Source of the DNA: Streptomyces sp. CB03234
GTDB taxonomy: Bacteria; Actinomycetota; Actinomycetes; Streptomycetales; Streptomycetaceae
NCBI RefSeq assembly: GCF_001905885.1
Contig: NZ_LIYH01000002.1
Location: 487,591-551,590 of the forward strand
Reading direction: 5' to 3'
Length of the DNA: 64,000 bases
This document shows, in pieces, positions 28,112 to 36,899 of the stretch (the first letter of the stretch is position 1; the number at the start of each line of letters is the position of its first letter). The position numbers were made by a program, and so were the translations under genes. The notes beneath the pieces were generated by a model. That model had not been told where the DNA came from, ran no database searches, and worked only from the letters and a program-made list of their open reading frames with translations.

Positions 28112-29323
28112 TCAGTGCTGGCTGTAGCCGTCGAGGAAGTTCCCGATCCTCGTCACGGCATCCGCCAGATCCGTGGCGTTCGGCAGCGTCACGATCCGGA
28201 AGTGGTCCGGCTCGTGCCAGTTGAAGCCCGTCCCGTGCACCACCATGATCTTCTCGGCCCGCAGCAGGTCCAGGACCATCTGCCGGTCGTCCTTGATCTT
28301 GTAGACGTCCGGATCGAGCCGCGGGAACAGGTACAGCGCGCCCTTCGGCTTCACACACGTCACGCCCGGGATCTGCACCAGCAGCTCGTACGCCACGTCC
28401 CGCTGCTCCAGCAGCCGCCCGCCCGGCCGCACCAGCGCCTCGATCGACTGCCGCCCCTGGAGCGCGGCGGCGATCGCGTGCTGCGCCGGCATGTTGGCGC
28501 ACAGCCGCATGTTCGCCAGGATCGTCAGGCCCTCGATGTACGACGAGGCATGCGCCTTCGGCCCGCACACCGCCAGCCAGCCGCTGCGGTAACCGGCCAC
28601 CCGGTAGTTCTTCGACATGCCGTTGAAGGTCAGCACCAGCAGGTCGGGCGCGATCGCCGCGGTCGGTGTGTGCGTGACCCCGTCGTACAGGATCTTGTCG
28701 TAGATCTCGTCCGAGCAGACGACCAGATTGTGCCGCCGCGCGATCTCCGTCAGCCCGCGCAGCATCTCGTCGTCGTACACCGCACCCGTCGGATTGTTCG
28801 GGTTGATGATGACGATCGCCTTGGTGCGATCGGTGATCCTGCGCTCGATGTCGGCGAGGTCCGGCATCCAGTCGGCCTGCTCGTCGCAGCGGTAGTGCAC
28901 CGCCGTACCGCCCGCGAGGGACACCGACGCCGTCCACAGCGGATAGTCCGGGGCCGGTACGAGGACCTCGTCACCGTCGTCGAGCAGCGCCTGCATCGAC
29001 ATCTGGATCAGCTCCGAGACGCCGTTGCCGAGGTAGATGTCCTCGACGGAGAGGGGGATGCCCTTGGTCTCGTAATGACTCATGACCGCCCGCCGCGCGG
29101 ACAGCAGGCCCTTCGCGTCGCCGTACCCGTGCGACTCGCCGAGGTTGCGCAGCATGTCCTCGAGGATCGCGGGCGGGCACTCGAAGCCGAAGGCGGCGGG
29201 GTTGCCGGTGTTGAGCTTCAGGATCCGGTGACCCGCAGCCTCCAGCCGCATCGCCTCCTCGAGCACCGGGCCCCGGATTTCGTAACAGACGTTGGCGAGC
29301 TTCGTGGACTGGATCACCTGCAT
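28112..29323 (-). CDS. Class I aminotransferase, AlaA-like (glutamate-pyruvate)
   Basis: 403 residues beginning MQVIQSTKLANVCYEIRGPV, the conserved opening of AlaA-type alanine aminotransferases. Family blocks include LNTGNPAAFGFE, INPNNPTGAVYDDE, CSDEIYDKILYDG and the PLP lysine in FNGMSKNYRVAGYRSGW. It should transfer the amino group between alanine/pyruvate and glutamate/2-oxoglutarate in the cytoplasm. Divergent from the SDR gene across about 107 bp. Length normal. Confidence 0.93.
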   Translation of the reverse strand: MQVIQSTKLANVCYEIRGPVLEEAMRLEAAGHRILKLNTGNPAAFGFECPPAILEDMLRNLGESHGYGDAKGLLSARRAVMSHYETKGIPLSVEDIYLGNGVSELIQMSMQALLDDGDEVLVPAPDYPLWTASVSLAGGTAVHYRCDEQADWMPDLADIERRITDRTKAIVIINPNNPTGAVYDDEMLRGLTEIARRHNLVVCSDEIYDKILYDGVTHTPTAAIAPDLLVLTFNGMSKNYRVAGYRSGWLAVCGPKAHASSYIEGLTILANMRLCANMPAQHAIAAALQGRQSIEALVRPGGRLLEQRDVAYELLVQIPGVTCVKPKGALYLFPRLDPDVYKIKDDRQMVLDLLRAEKIMVVHGTGFNWHEPDHFRIVTLPNATDLADAVTRIGNFLDGYSQH

Positions 29324-29430
29324 GTCGCGAGCTTACGGCGGTGGCGGGTGGGGCGCCTCGTGTTTTGTGCCACTTCGCCCCCGCGCGAGGGACCCTTGAT
29401 CGCCCGCACCCGGGCGGGCATCATCGGCGG

Positions 29431-30210
29431 ATGGCCGCTCTGCGACGTTTCGACGGGTACGGCGTACTGATCACCGGCGCGGCACGCGGCATCGGCGAGG
29501 CGACCTCGCGCCGACTCGCCGCCGAGGGCGCCCGGGTGCTGATCGCCGACATCGACGAGGACCTCGCACGGGAGGTCGCCGGGACGATCCCCGGGGCGGC
29601 GGCGTACGGCTGCGACGTGGGCGACACGGCCGCGGTCGAGGCGGCGGTGGCGTACGCCGTGGAGACCTTCGGGCGCCTGGACGTCCTCGTCAACAACGCC
29701 TTCGCCCGCACCCCGGACGCGCCGAGCCTCCGCGACGAGGCCGACGAGACCTGGCAGCGGTCCCTGGACGTCACCCTGATCGGCGCGCTGCGGTGCGCAC
29801 GGGCGGCGCTGCCGCACCTGGCGGCGTCGGGGCGGGGCGCGATCGTCACCATCGGGTCCGTCAACGCCGAGCAGGCCTTCGGCGGCCACGCGTACAGCGC
29901 CGCCAAGGCCGGGCTCGCCTCGCTCACCCGCACGCTGGCCGCCGACGCCGCGCCGCGCGGCGTCCGCGTCAACCAGGTCAACCCCGGCACGGTCCGCACC
30001 CGCGCCTGGGCCGGCCGCGAGCACGTCCTGGACGCCCTGGCCGACCGGGTCTACCCGCTGGGCCGAGTGGGTGAACCCGAGGACATCGCGGCGGCGGTGG
30101 CGTTCCTCGCCTCCCGGGACGCCTCCTGGATCACCGGCACCACCCTGCGCGTCGACGGCGGCCTCCTGGCGGTCAACACCGGCTTCGCCCAGGCCCTCGC
30201 GGACGACTGA
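29431..30210 (+). CDS. Short-chain dehydrogenase/reductase
   Basis: 259 residues from the ATG at 29431. Rossmann nucleotide motif TGAARGIG, then LIADID (an acidic residue after the second strand favours NAD), VNNAFA, the catalytic serine in ITIGSVNAEQ-like context, YSAAK with the catalytic tyrosine and lysine, and the C-terminal WITGTTLRVDGG. The substrate cannot be inferred. It is monocistronic and is followed by the repeat-bearing gap at 30211-30707. Confidence 0.9.
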   Translation: MAALRRFDGYGVLITGAARGIGEATSRRLAAEGARVLIADIDEDLAREVAGTIPGAAAYGCDVGDTAAVEAAVAYAVETFGRLDVLVNNAFARTPDAPSLRDEADETWQRSLDVTLIGALRCARAALPHLAASGRGAIVTIGSVNAEQAFGGHAYSAAKAGLASLTRTLAADAAPRGVRVNQVNPGTVRTRAWAGREHVLDALADRVYPLGRVGEPEDIAAAVAFLASRDASWITGTTLRVDGGLLAVNTGFAQALADD

Positions 30211-30707
30211 CCCCCCGGGGGGGGTGCGGCTGGCGAGGCGCGCGGCGTGGCCGGGTCGGTTGCGGCCGGTGGGCCAAGGTCGGGGCCCCTCCGGGCTCAC
30301 CTCCTCGCGGTCGGCGGGGTGCCCACCCGGTCTCGTCGCCGCCAACCGCTGCGGGGGCGACCCTGCACGGCCCCTTCTCGCCGTGGTCGGAGCCAGCGCG
30401 CCCGATCTCGTGTGCACGCGGCCTCGGCCACCCGGCTTCCCTCGCCCCACCGGGCCGCAGTCGGCGTACGACCGGGGCGGGGCCGTGCAGGGTCGCCCCC
30501 GCAGAGCTTGGGGGAGGCGCCGGAAGGGCTCCCTTTCCGACGTACCCAAGGCCGCCGGCATCGAGGAGGTGAGCCCGGAGGGGCCACGCCCCACCACCCG
30601 CGACAGGCGCCGCACCCGGGCGCACGGCCGAAAACGCTCTCCTCCCGCACCCGCCCCACCCCTCAGAATGCGCATGACAAAAGTCATCGCCAGAGGGGAC
30701 CCCCCAC
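30211..30707. repeat. Non-coding gap with large nested inverted repeat
   Basis: No gene is supported in this 497-bp gap. It contains two nested perfect inverted repeats: outer 24-base arms at 30284-30307 and 30562-30585, and inner 26-base arms at 30349-30374 and 30479-30504, leaving a 104-base centre. Long open frames on both strands here are by-products of the composition. The last 40 bases hold the AGAGGGGAC ribosome site of the protease gene. Confidence 0.85.
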
Positions 30708-31550
30708 ATGCGTAAGCCTCTCGCCGGCGCGCTGCTCGCACTCGCGCTCCTCGGAGCCGGCGCCACAAGCGCCACAGCAGCCCCGGCACCAGCCCCGGCA
30801 CCGGCTCCCACCACCAAGGCCGTCGACTTCGCCGGCACCGTCGCGCTCAGCAACTGCTCCGGTTCCGTCGTCCGTGTGCCCGGCTCGCAGCCCACCGATC
30901 CCGCGCTCGTGCTGTCGAACGGCCACTGCCTGGAGAGCGGCATGCCCGGTCCCGGCACCGTCGTCGTCGACAAGCCCTCCACCCGCACCTTCAGCCTGCT
31001 CAACTCCGCCGGCACCAAGGTCGCCACCCTGCGCGCCACCAAGATCGCGTACGCGACCATGACCGACACCGACGTCTCCCTGTACGAGCTGACCAGCACG
31101 TACGCCCAGATTCAGGCGCGCCACAACATCAAGGCCCTGGAGCTGAACGCGACCCGCCCCGCGCAGGGCACGGCCATCAAGGTCGTCTCCGGGTACTGGA
31201 AGCGGATCTACAGCTGCTCCATCGACGGCTTCGCGTACCGCCTGAAGGAAGCCGGCTGGACGATGAAGGACTCCGTCCGTTACACCGCCGCCTGCGACAC
31301 CATCGGCGGCACCTCCGGCTCGCCCGTCGTCGACAACGCCACCGGCAAGGTCGTCGCCGTCAACAACACCGGCAACGAGGACGGGCAGCGCTGCACGATG
31401 AACAACCCCTGCGAGGTGGACGAGAACGGCACCGTGACCGTCCGCCACGGCATCAACTACGGCCAGCAGACGTACGGCATCGTCGCCTGCGTCGGCACCG
31501 GCAACAAGATCGACCTCGGCCGGCCGGGCTGCACGCTGCCCAAGCCCTAG
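30708..31550 (+). CDS. Secreted trypsin-like serine protease
   Basis: 280 residues from the ATG at 30708 with a good GAGGGG site. Signal peptide about 1-25, then an AP-rich spacer (APAPAPAPAP). The catalytic triad is visible: His in LVLSNGHCLE, Asp in MTDTDVSLYEL and Ser in DTIGGTSGSPVV (GTSGSP form). Several cysteines suggest disulfides. It resembles chymotrypsin-fold secreted proteases of Streptomyces. The peptide target is unknown. It is 37 bp upstream of the MptB-like gene, which may or may not share its transcript. Confidence 0.88.
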   Translation: MRKPLAGALLALALLGAGATSATAAPAPAPAPAPTTKAVDFAGTVALSNCSGSVVRVPGSQPTDPALVLSNGHCLESGMPGPGTVVVDKPSTRTFSLLNSAGTKVATLRATKIAYATMTDTDVSLYELTSTYAQIQARHNIKALELNATRPAQGTAIKVVSGYWKRIYSCSIDGFAYRLKEAGWTMKDSVRYTAACDTIGGTSGSPVVDNATGKVVAVNNTGNEDGQRCTMNNPCEVDENGTVTVRHGINYGQQTYGIVACVGTGNKIDLGRPGCTLPKP

Positions 31551-31587
31551 CCGAGCGGGCACGGCCCGCCCGATAGGTTGGCGGGTC

Positions 31588-33051
31588 ATGTGGGCAATGA
31601 GCGCTGTCGGGTACCGCCGGCTCGGCGCGGCCGGGTCGGTCGCGACGGCCGTGGGCGGCTGGGCCGCCGGTACGCTGCCGGCCCGCGACCCGTGGGGGAT
31701 CTGGGTCCCCCACGGGCCGGGGGTCACGGCGGCGGCCGCCGTCCTCGCGTACACCGGGCTGACGCTGCTCGTCGTCGCCTGGTGGGGGTACGGCCGGGCC
31801 GGAGCGTCCGTGCGCGAGACGCTCACCACGCTCGCCTGGTGGGCCGCCCCCCTGCTTCTCGCCCCGCCCCTCTACAGCGCCGACGTGTACAGCTACATCG
31901 CCCAGGGCGCGATGGTCCTGGAGGGCCACGACGTGTACGGCGCCGGTCCCTCCGTCCTGGACCCGGCCGGCCTCGGCGGGGACGCCGCCGCGAGCGTCGG
32001 CGGCCACTGGACGGACACACCCGCCCCGTACGGGCCGGTCTTCCTGGTGCTGGCGCAGGCGGTGACCTGGACCACCGGCGGGACGATCGTGCCTGCGGTA
32101 CTCGGCATGCGGCTGATCGCCGTGGCGGCGCTGGCCCTGATCGTGTGGGCGCTGCGCCGACTGGGCCGGGAGCGTGGTGAGGAAGGGGAGCGCGGTGCTC
32201 TCTGGCTCGGCGCGCTCAACCCGCTCCTGCTCATGCACGTGGTCGGCGGCATGCACAACGACGGGCTGATGATCGCCCTCATGCTGGCGGGCGTGGTTCT
32301 CGCCCGGCGCGGTAGGTGGATGGCGGGCAGCGCGGTCGTGGGCCTCGCGATGATGGTCAAGTCCCCGGCCGCCGTGGCGCTCCTCTTGATCGGCGTGATC
32401 GTCGGCAGGGCGGCGACCGGCCCGCGCGTACGGCGCGTGGCGAAGGGGCTGCTGGTACCGGGGGTGATCGCCGGGGCGGTGGCCGTGGGCGCGACGGTGG
32501 CCGCCGGCACGGGGTTCGGCTGGCTGCGCACGCAGAGCGTCGCCGGGACGATCCACACCGCGCTCTCGGCCACCAGCGACGTGGGCCTCGCCCTGGGCGA
32601 GCTGCTGCACCTGCTGCTGGGGGCGGACCCGGACCCGGTCAAGGCAGCCGTCCAGCGCCTGGGCCTCGCGGCGGCGCTCGCGCTCATCGCGTACCTGGCG
32701 TGGCGCTCGGCGCGCGGCCGTCTCGACCCGGTCCACGCCCTGGGCCTGGCCCTCGTCGCCCTGGTGGCCCTCTCGCCGATGGTCCAGCCCTGGTACCTGC
32801 TGTGGGGCGCCACCGTGGTGGCCGCCACGGCGTGGGACGGCCGCGCGGGCCGCGTCCTGATGGTGCTGTCCGCCGCCCTCGTCTACGAGACGGCCCCTTC
32901 CGGCCGCACCCCGGCGTACGGCTTCGCCCTGGCGGCCCTCGCCTGCGTCGTCGGGACGGTGCTGGTACGCCGCGACACGGCCGCCGCACCGGACCGGCGC
33001 CGGGCGCACGGCCCTCGCGAGGCGGAGCGGGTCGAGGCACGTACGCCCTGA
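31588..33051 (+). CDS. Polyprenol-phosphate-mannose-dependent alpha-1,6-mannosyltransferase, MptB-like
   Basis: 487 residues, polytopic (about 11-13 hydrophobic helices). The first large loop has YSADVYSYIAQGAMVLEGHDVYG with the acidic motif of the GT-C fold, and later NPLLLMHVVGGMHNDGLMIALML and QPWYLLWG, all typical of the MptB/DUF2029 group. Family members extend mannan chains outside the membrane using polyprenyl-phosphate mannose. A donor synthase lies just downstream. An ATG three codons later (31597) is an alternative start. Confidence 0.85.
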   Translation: MWAMSAVGYRRLGAAGSVATAVGGWAAGTLPARDPWGIWVPHGPGVTAAAAVLAYTGLTLLVVAWWGYGRAGASVRETLTTLAWWAAPLLLAPPLYSADVYSYIAQGAMVLEGHDVYGAGPSVLDPAGLGGDAAASVGGHWTDTPAPYGPVFLVLAQAVTWTTGGTIVPAVLGMRLIAVAALALIVWALRRLGRERGEEGERGALWLGALNPLLLMHVVGGMHNDGLMIALMLAGVVLARRGRWMAGSAVVGLAMMVKSPAAVALLLIGVIVGRAATGPRVRRVAKGLLVPGVIAGAVAVGATVAAGTGFGWLRTQSVAGTIHTALSATSDVGLALGELLHLLLGADPDPVKAAVQRLGLAAALALIAYLAWRSARGRLDPVHALGLALVALVALSPMVQPWYLLWGATVVAATAWDGRAGRVLMVLSAALVYETAPSGRTPAYGFALAALACVVGTVLVRRDTAAAPDRRRAHGPREAERVEARTP

Positions 33052-33372
33052 CGGCGGCATCCCGGCCGGCGCACCACTGCCGCGAAGCCCAAACCGACGG
33101 CATGGCTCCTGCCAGGGGCATTTGTGAACACCACCGGGCTCCGGGCGCACACCGAGTGCCCTGGAGCTCCGGCTATCAGGTCGTCGGCGGACTGTTCTTC
33201 ACCCTGCCCAATGGCGACCACAGCGCAGCGACGGCCGCGCCTCGGGGCCGATAGGCCCATTTCCCATACAGGCGCCCTTATCACCCCTCGCACTGCCGTT
33301 CGCGTTCAGGCCCGTATGCTCACGGGGACCAGCCGGGCCTCTGTACCGGCAAGCACACGAGGTGGATACACA
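33052..33372. other. Intergenic gap upstream of the polyprenol-phosphate-mannose synthase
   Basis: About 320 bp without a supported gene. Base composition drops noticeably here and stays lower through the next two genes. A GAGGTGG ribosome site ends at 33365. TATGCT near 33317 could be a -10 element, but I see no convincing partner. Confidence 0.35.
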
Positions 33373-34134
33373 GTGAGTGAAGGCGGTCAGCGGACCACAG
33401 GCCCGCTCGGCACGGTGTTGGTGATCATTCCGACCTACAACGAGGCCGAGAACATCGCGGCGATTACCTCTCGGGTCCGTAGTTCCGTGCCCGATGCGCA
33501 CATTCTTGTTGTCGACGACAACAGTCCGGACGGCACCGGCAAGATCGCGGACGAGCTCGCAGCCGACGACAGCCATATTCACGTCCTGCACCGCAAGGGC
33601 AAAGAAGGCCTCGGCGCGGCGTATCTGGCCGGGTTCGGCTGGGGCATCGAGAACGATTACGGCGTCCTGGTCGAGATGGACGCCGATGGCTCTCACCGCC
33701 CCGAGGAACTGCCCCGCCTGCTTACGGCGCTGCCCGGTGCGGATCTGGTGCTCGGGTCGCGTTGGGTACCCGGCGGGAGCGTAGTGAATTGGCCCAAGTC
33801 CCGGGAGTTCCTGTCGCGAGGCGGCAGCCTCTACTCCCGTCTGATGCTCGGAGTACCCATCCGCGATGTGACCGGCGGCTTCCGGGCGTTCCGCAAAGAG
33901 ACGCTGGAAGGACTGGGTATGGCCGAGGTCGCCTCCCAGGGGTACTGCTTCCAGGTTGATCTGGCCTGGCGGACCGTGAGATCCGGTTTCCATGTCGTCG
34001 AGGTGCCGATCACCTTTGTCGAGCGGGAGCGGGGCGACAGCAAGATGAGCCGCGCGATCGTGGCGGAGGCGCTGTGGCGGGTGACCGCCTGGGGCCTTGG
34101 CCACAGGGCCAGGGCGCTCCTGCGACGCGGCTGA
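33373..34134 (+). CDS. Polyprenol monophosphomannose synthase (DPM1-like GT2)
   Basis: 253 residues from the GTG at 33373 (GAGGTGG upstream); longer in-frame extensions lack family similarity. Motifs: [64 protein letters not shown] and [12 protein letters not shown]. It is a soluble catalytic domain without membrane helices and should make polyprenyl-phosphate mannose from GDP-mannose, the donor for MptB-like and Pmt enzymes. Codon use is less GC-biased than in neighbours. The stop codon lies inside a 49-bp palindrome shared with the convergent gene. Confidence 0.92.
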   Translation: MSEGGQRTTGPLGTVLVIIPTYNEAENIAAITSRVRSSVPDAHILVVDDNSPDGTGKIADELAADDSHIHVLHRKGKEGLGAAYLAGFGWGIENDYGVLVEMDADGSHRPEELPRLLTALPGADLVLGSRWVPGGSVVNWPKSREFLSRGGSLYSRLMLGVPIRDVTGGFRAFRKETLEGLGMAEVASQGYCFQVDLAWRTVRSGFHVVEVPITFVERERGDSKMSRAIVAEALWRVTAWGLGHRARALLRRG

Positions 34135-34179
34135 ATTGAGGTCCGTCCTGCGGGACCCGCAGGACGGACCTCAATTCAG
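34131..34179. terminator. 49-bp perfect palindrome spanning both convergent stop codons
   Basis: Arms of 24 bases at 34131-34154 and 34156-34179 are exact complements around one central base. The stop of the plus-strand synthase (34132-34134) and the stop of the minus-strand membrane gene (34176-34178) occupy symmetric places in the arms. Function as a two-way terminator is very likely. Confidence 0.85.
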
Positions 34180-35525
34180 TGAGCGCTCCGGGACACGGGC
34201 TGGCTGTCGGATGTGGTGCCGGCAACAGGAAGCTGCGGAACCCTCTCACGGCCCTGGATGAGCTGGTGGAGCAGGAGGGGCAAACCGACGACGGCGATAA
34301 CCCACACGTTGAGCATGAGCCGGTCGCCCTGGCTGTCGACGGGGTGCGCGATCTCGGCCGCGATGCCCGTCAGTCCGACGGCCAGAACGATCCAGCCGAG
34401 CGCACGGCTGTGCCGGAACAGGCCCCATGCGCCGAGGCCGACAGCAACGACAAGCCAGGGGCTGCGGACCTGCTCCTGAATCCAGTGGGTCCAGTAGTTG
34501 CCGTTCAGCTCGACCAGCATGGGCCAGGGGGCGGCGACATCGGGCTGGGCGAAGTGATCAGTGAAAGTGTCCTGCAACGTCTCGGTACTGCCCGGCAGGT
34601 TGTAGTGCATGCTGAGCGCACCGATCCCGAGAACCACGGCCGCATTCAGGGCAGCCATGAAATACGTGCCCCGATGCCTCGTGCCGGCCACTAGTGCCAG
34701 GCACACCATCGCAGCGGCCGCCAATGCCCCCGCGATGAGCAGGAAAGTCGAGTACTTGACAGCTGTGCCCACCACCATGGACCCGGCGAGCAGGATCGCT
34801 CCTGCGGTAAGGCGACGGTTGAACAGCCACCACGCACCCAACAAGGCACTCATGGTAAGAGCGAGTACGGGGCCCTCTGTGAGGGGATATCCACCCCACC
34901 AGCCGATCGGGCAGGCGTAGAAGAAGGCCTGGCCGAGTAGGGCGAACCTTGCAGGTGCCCCTACGGCGCGCAGCAGCAGGTAGGCAAAGAGGCCGCCGGC
35001 AACGGTGAACAGGACCGAGGTGACGAGCAGTCCCGAACCCGCGCCGAACACGGCGACAAACGGCGCGGCCAGCACCGGGAACCCCGGCCGGACATCGAAT
35101 ATGCGCTCATAGCGAGGGCTGAGCGGTTTCAGCCCGTCAGCCGACTCCGCCATGCAGGCGGAGAACCCTTTCCCCGGCGTGGGGTACGGAGCAGCGTCAT
35201 CGCGCAGGTTCTCCGGCTTCAGCTCGTGGGAGCGCATCTCCCGTCGCACCTTGTCGTGGCAGTACGCCTTCAACGCGGTCCGGTGCGCCTGCTCCGGAGA
35301 GTCACCGAGGAACTGCAGCGCGGCCTGGTTGTAACGGTAGGCGTCATTGGCCGGCGCCAGGGTGGGCCTGCCGATGATCTGGAGAACTATGTATGCGATG
35401 GCGATCAGCGCGGGGAGCATCCACCGGCGCGACCGACGTATGCCCTTTCTCCGGCGGGTCTCGGAGGACCCCACATCGCCTGCTCGGTGCTGAGAAGCAA
35501 CAGTGAGGTCATTGGGGCTTATCAC
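34176..35525 (-). CDS. Multipass membrane protein, possible GT-C glycosyltransferase
   Basis: 449 residues with about ten hydrophobic helices. A first helix (about 34-52) is followed by a large extracytoplasmic loop containing NDAYRYNQAALQFLGD and several charged residues, then FYACPIGWWGGYPLTEGPVLAL. The ND/DAYRY acidic loop after helix one is reminiscent of GT-C mannosyltransferases, but no signature is decisive. Position opposite a polyprenol-phosphate-mannose synthase supports a role in glycan or glycoprotein assembly. Composition is lower in GC than the window average. Function otherwise unrecognised. Confidence 0.6.
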   Translation of the reverse strand: MISPNDLTVASQHRAGDVGSSETRRRKGIRRSRRWMLPALIAIAYIVLQIIGRPTLAPANDAYRYNQAALQFLGDSPEQAHRTALKAYCHDKVRREMRSHELKPENLRDDAAPYPTPGKGFSACMAESADGLKPLSPRYERIFDVRPGFPVLAAPFVAVFGAGSGLLVTSVLFTVAGGLFAYLLLRAVGAPARFALLGQAFFYACPIGWWGGYPLTEGPVLALTMSALLGAWWLFNRRLTAGAILLAGSMVVGTAVKYSTFLLIAGALAAAAMVCLALVAGTRHRGTYFMAALNAAVVLGIGALSMHYNLPGSTETLQDTFTDHFAQPDVAAPWPMLVELNGNYWTHWIQEQVRSPWLVVAVGLGAWGLFRHSRALGWIVLAVGLTGIAAEIAHPVDSQGDRLMLNVWVIAVVGLPLLLHQLIQGRERVPQLPVAGTTSDSQPVSRSAH

Positions 35526-35654
35526 GGATGGTCACATTACCCTACTAGCACCCCCGTGCGAATCCGTCACATTCTGTAGCGGGCGCAGAGTCGAGACCCA
35601 CAGTCGCGCTACTCCCGTCTCCGCCAAGAAGATGAACTCGCATACATCTGGAGC

Positions 35655-35816
35655 CTAGTGTGATGCGCCCGAAATCACGTGCGGCTGGTCCGGTCCTTCG
35701 CGGTGCGGCCAGGGGTCGTCGGCGGGCCAAAGGAGCGGCCCGCCGACAGAGCTCAGTTCTCCGAGGTACCGGAAGCGCGCTCGTGGCGTCTCGGTGTACT
35801 CGGGCGCAGGGCTTGC
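35655..35816 (-). pseudogene. In-frame fragment of a DUF1963 paralogue after the stop codon
   Basis: Directly after the TAA of the DUF1963 gene, and in the same frame, 53 sense codons continue to a TAG. They encode YTETPRARFRYLGE, then LSSVGGPLLWPADDPWPH. The parent gene's own N-terminus has DSSVGGPLLWPADEPWPYCD, so this is clearly a piece of a related gene. It is a truncated duplicate remnant rather than an independent gene; no start codon or ribosome site is evident. Confidence 0.7.
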
Positions 35817-36860
35817 TTACTGGACCAGCTCGATATGGGGGTGGGACGGGTCGGCCGGGCAGACGTGGAGCTGGAGGTTGTAGCCGCCGACGATGTCGAT
35901 CAAGGTGAAGTTGCCGTCCCGAGCGCCCAGGGGAGGCGGGGCCGGGTTCGTCGGTTCCTCCTCGGCGATCCAGGACTTGCTGATGCCGTCCCACTCCGAG
36001 GAGGCGATGGTGAGGAGCGGGACCTCCTCGGTGCCGCACTCGGGGCAGGGGCGGTCGACGGGGTCGATGTCACCCCAGCTGGTCCAGCCGCCGGTCTTCC
36101 AGCCGGGGGCGGTGGAGAGGTTGCCCAGGTAGAGCTCGCCCAGGTCGTGCGTGTACGTGCTGTACTGCGAGGGGTCGATCGACCCCCAGCGGCTCGCGTC
36201 GTCCAACTGCTCCCGCAGCTCGTTGTCCAGCTCCCTGGGGTGGGGAAACTCAGTGACCTGCTCCGGTGACAACAGGCACGGCTCCGGGAGGTAGTAGCCG
36301 AGCTGGACGATCGGCGGCTCGGGCGGTGCGTTGAGGACGTCGGTGACGGTGGCGGAGGAGCGCCAGAAGAGTGCGGTTTTGGGGTGGGCGTATTCCGCGT
36401 GGTCGAAGGGGCACCACAGGACTTGGAGGAGGTCCGCGTCGGGCGGACAGGGGAAGGGGACGTCGCGGGCGTACATCTGGGCCACGGGCAGGAGGGGGAT
36501 CGGGCCGTCGAACCACGGGCGGCCCGCCCTGATCCGCTCCAAGGTCTCCAGCTCCTCGGGAGTCCACTGGGCTGCCTCGGGGTCGAGGTGCAGCCGCTCG
36601 GCCGATGCGGCAAGGACGCGGCGGAGGAGCCGGATGTCGTCCGGTGAGTGGACCACCGGCGCCGCGTGCCTGTCATGCGGCTCGTCGCAGTACGGCCACG
36701 GCTCGTCGGCGGGCCACAGCAGCGGCCCGCCGACGGAGCTGTCCTGCACCGTCGGCAACCCCGGACGCGGGTGCAGCCGGGTCGCCTTGCGCGCCAGCGG
36801 GGCCATCTGAGGGAAGAGCGCGGTGATGTCGAACGGCCGCGGTGGGGTGGTGAAACTCAT
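35817..36860 (-). CDS. DUF1963/YwqG-like protein
   Basis: 347 residues, no signal peptide or membrane segment, so cytoplasmic. Tryptophan/proline-rich blocks such as SSVGGPLLWPADEPWPYC, LPVAQMYARDVPFPCPPDADLLQVLWCPFDH and a paired-cysteine turn CPECG are typical of the YwqG/DUF1963 group found near polymorphic toxins. It lies 39 bp downstream of a secreted nuclease gene on the same strand, so a role as the nuclease's immunity protein is a reasonable guess, not shown. The stop is followed by an in-frame paralogue fragment. Confidence 0.7.
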   Translation of the reverse strand: MSFTTPPRPFDITALFPQMAPLARKATRLHPRPGLPTVQDSSVGGPLLWPADEPWPYCDEPHDRHAAPVVHSPDDIRLLRRVLAASAERLHLDPEAAQWTPEELETLERIRAGRPWFDGPIPLLPVAQMYARDVPFPCPPDADLLQVLWCPFDHAEYAHPKTALFWRSSATVTDVLNAPPEPPIVQLGYYLPEPCLLSPEQVTEFPHPRELDNELREQLDDASRWGSIDPSQYSTYTHDLGELYLGNLSTAPGWKTGGWTSWGDIDPVDRPCPECGTEEVPLLTIASSEWDGISKSWIAEEEPTNPAPPPLGARDGNFTLIDIVGGYNLQLHVCPADPSHPHIELVQ

Positions 36861-36899
36861 GCCGGCTCCCGTTGGCGTGCACTGGTGCGGATCTGTGTA

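Noticed and set aside
30173..31099. Open frames of 120-300 codons on both strands in and around the 30.2-30.7 kb gap
   Set aside because: They span the nested inverted repeat and run into the protease gene on the wrong strand or frame; products are low-complexity and lack start signals.
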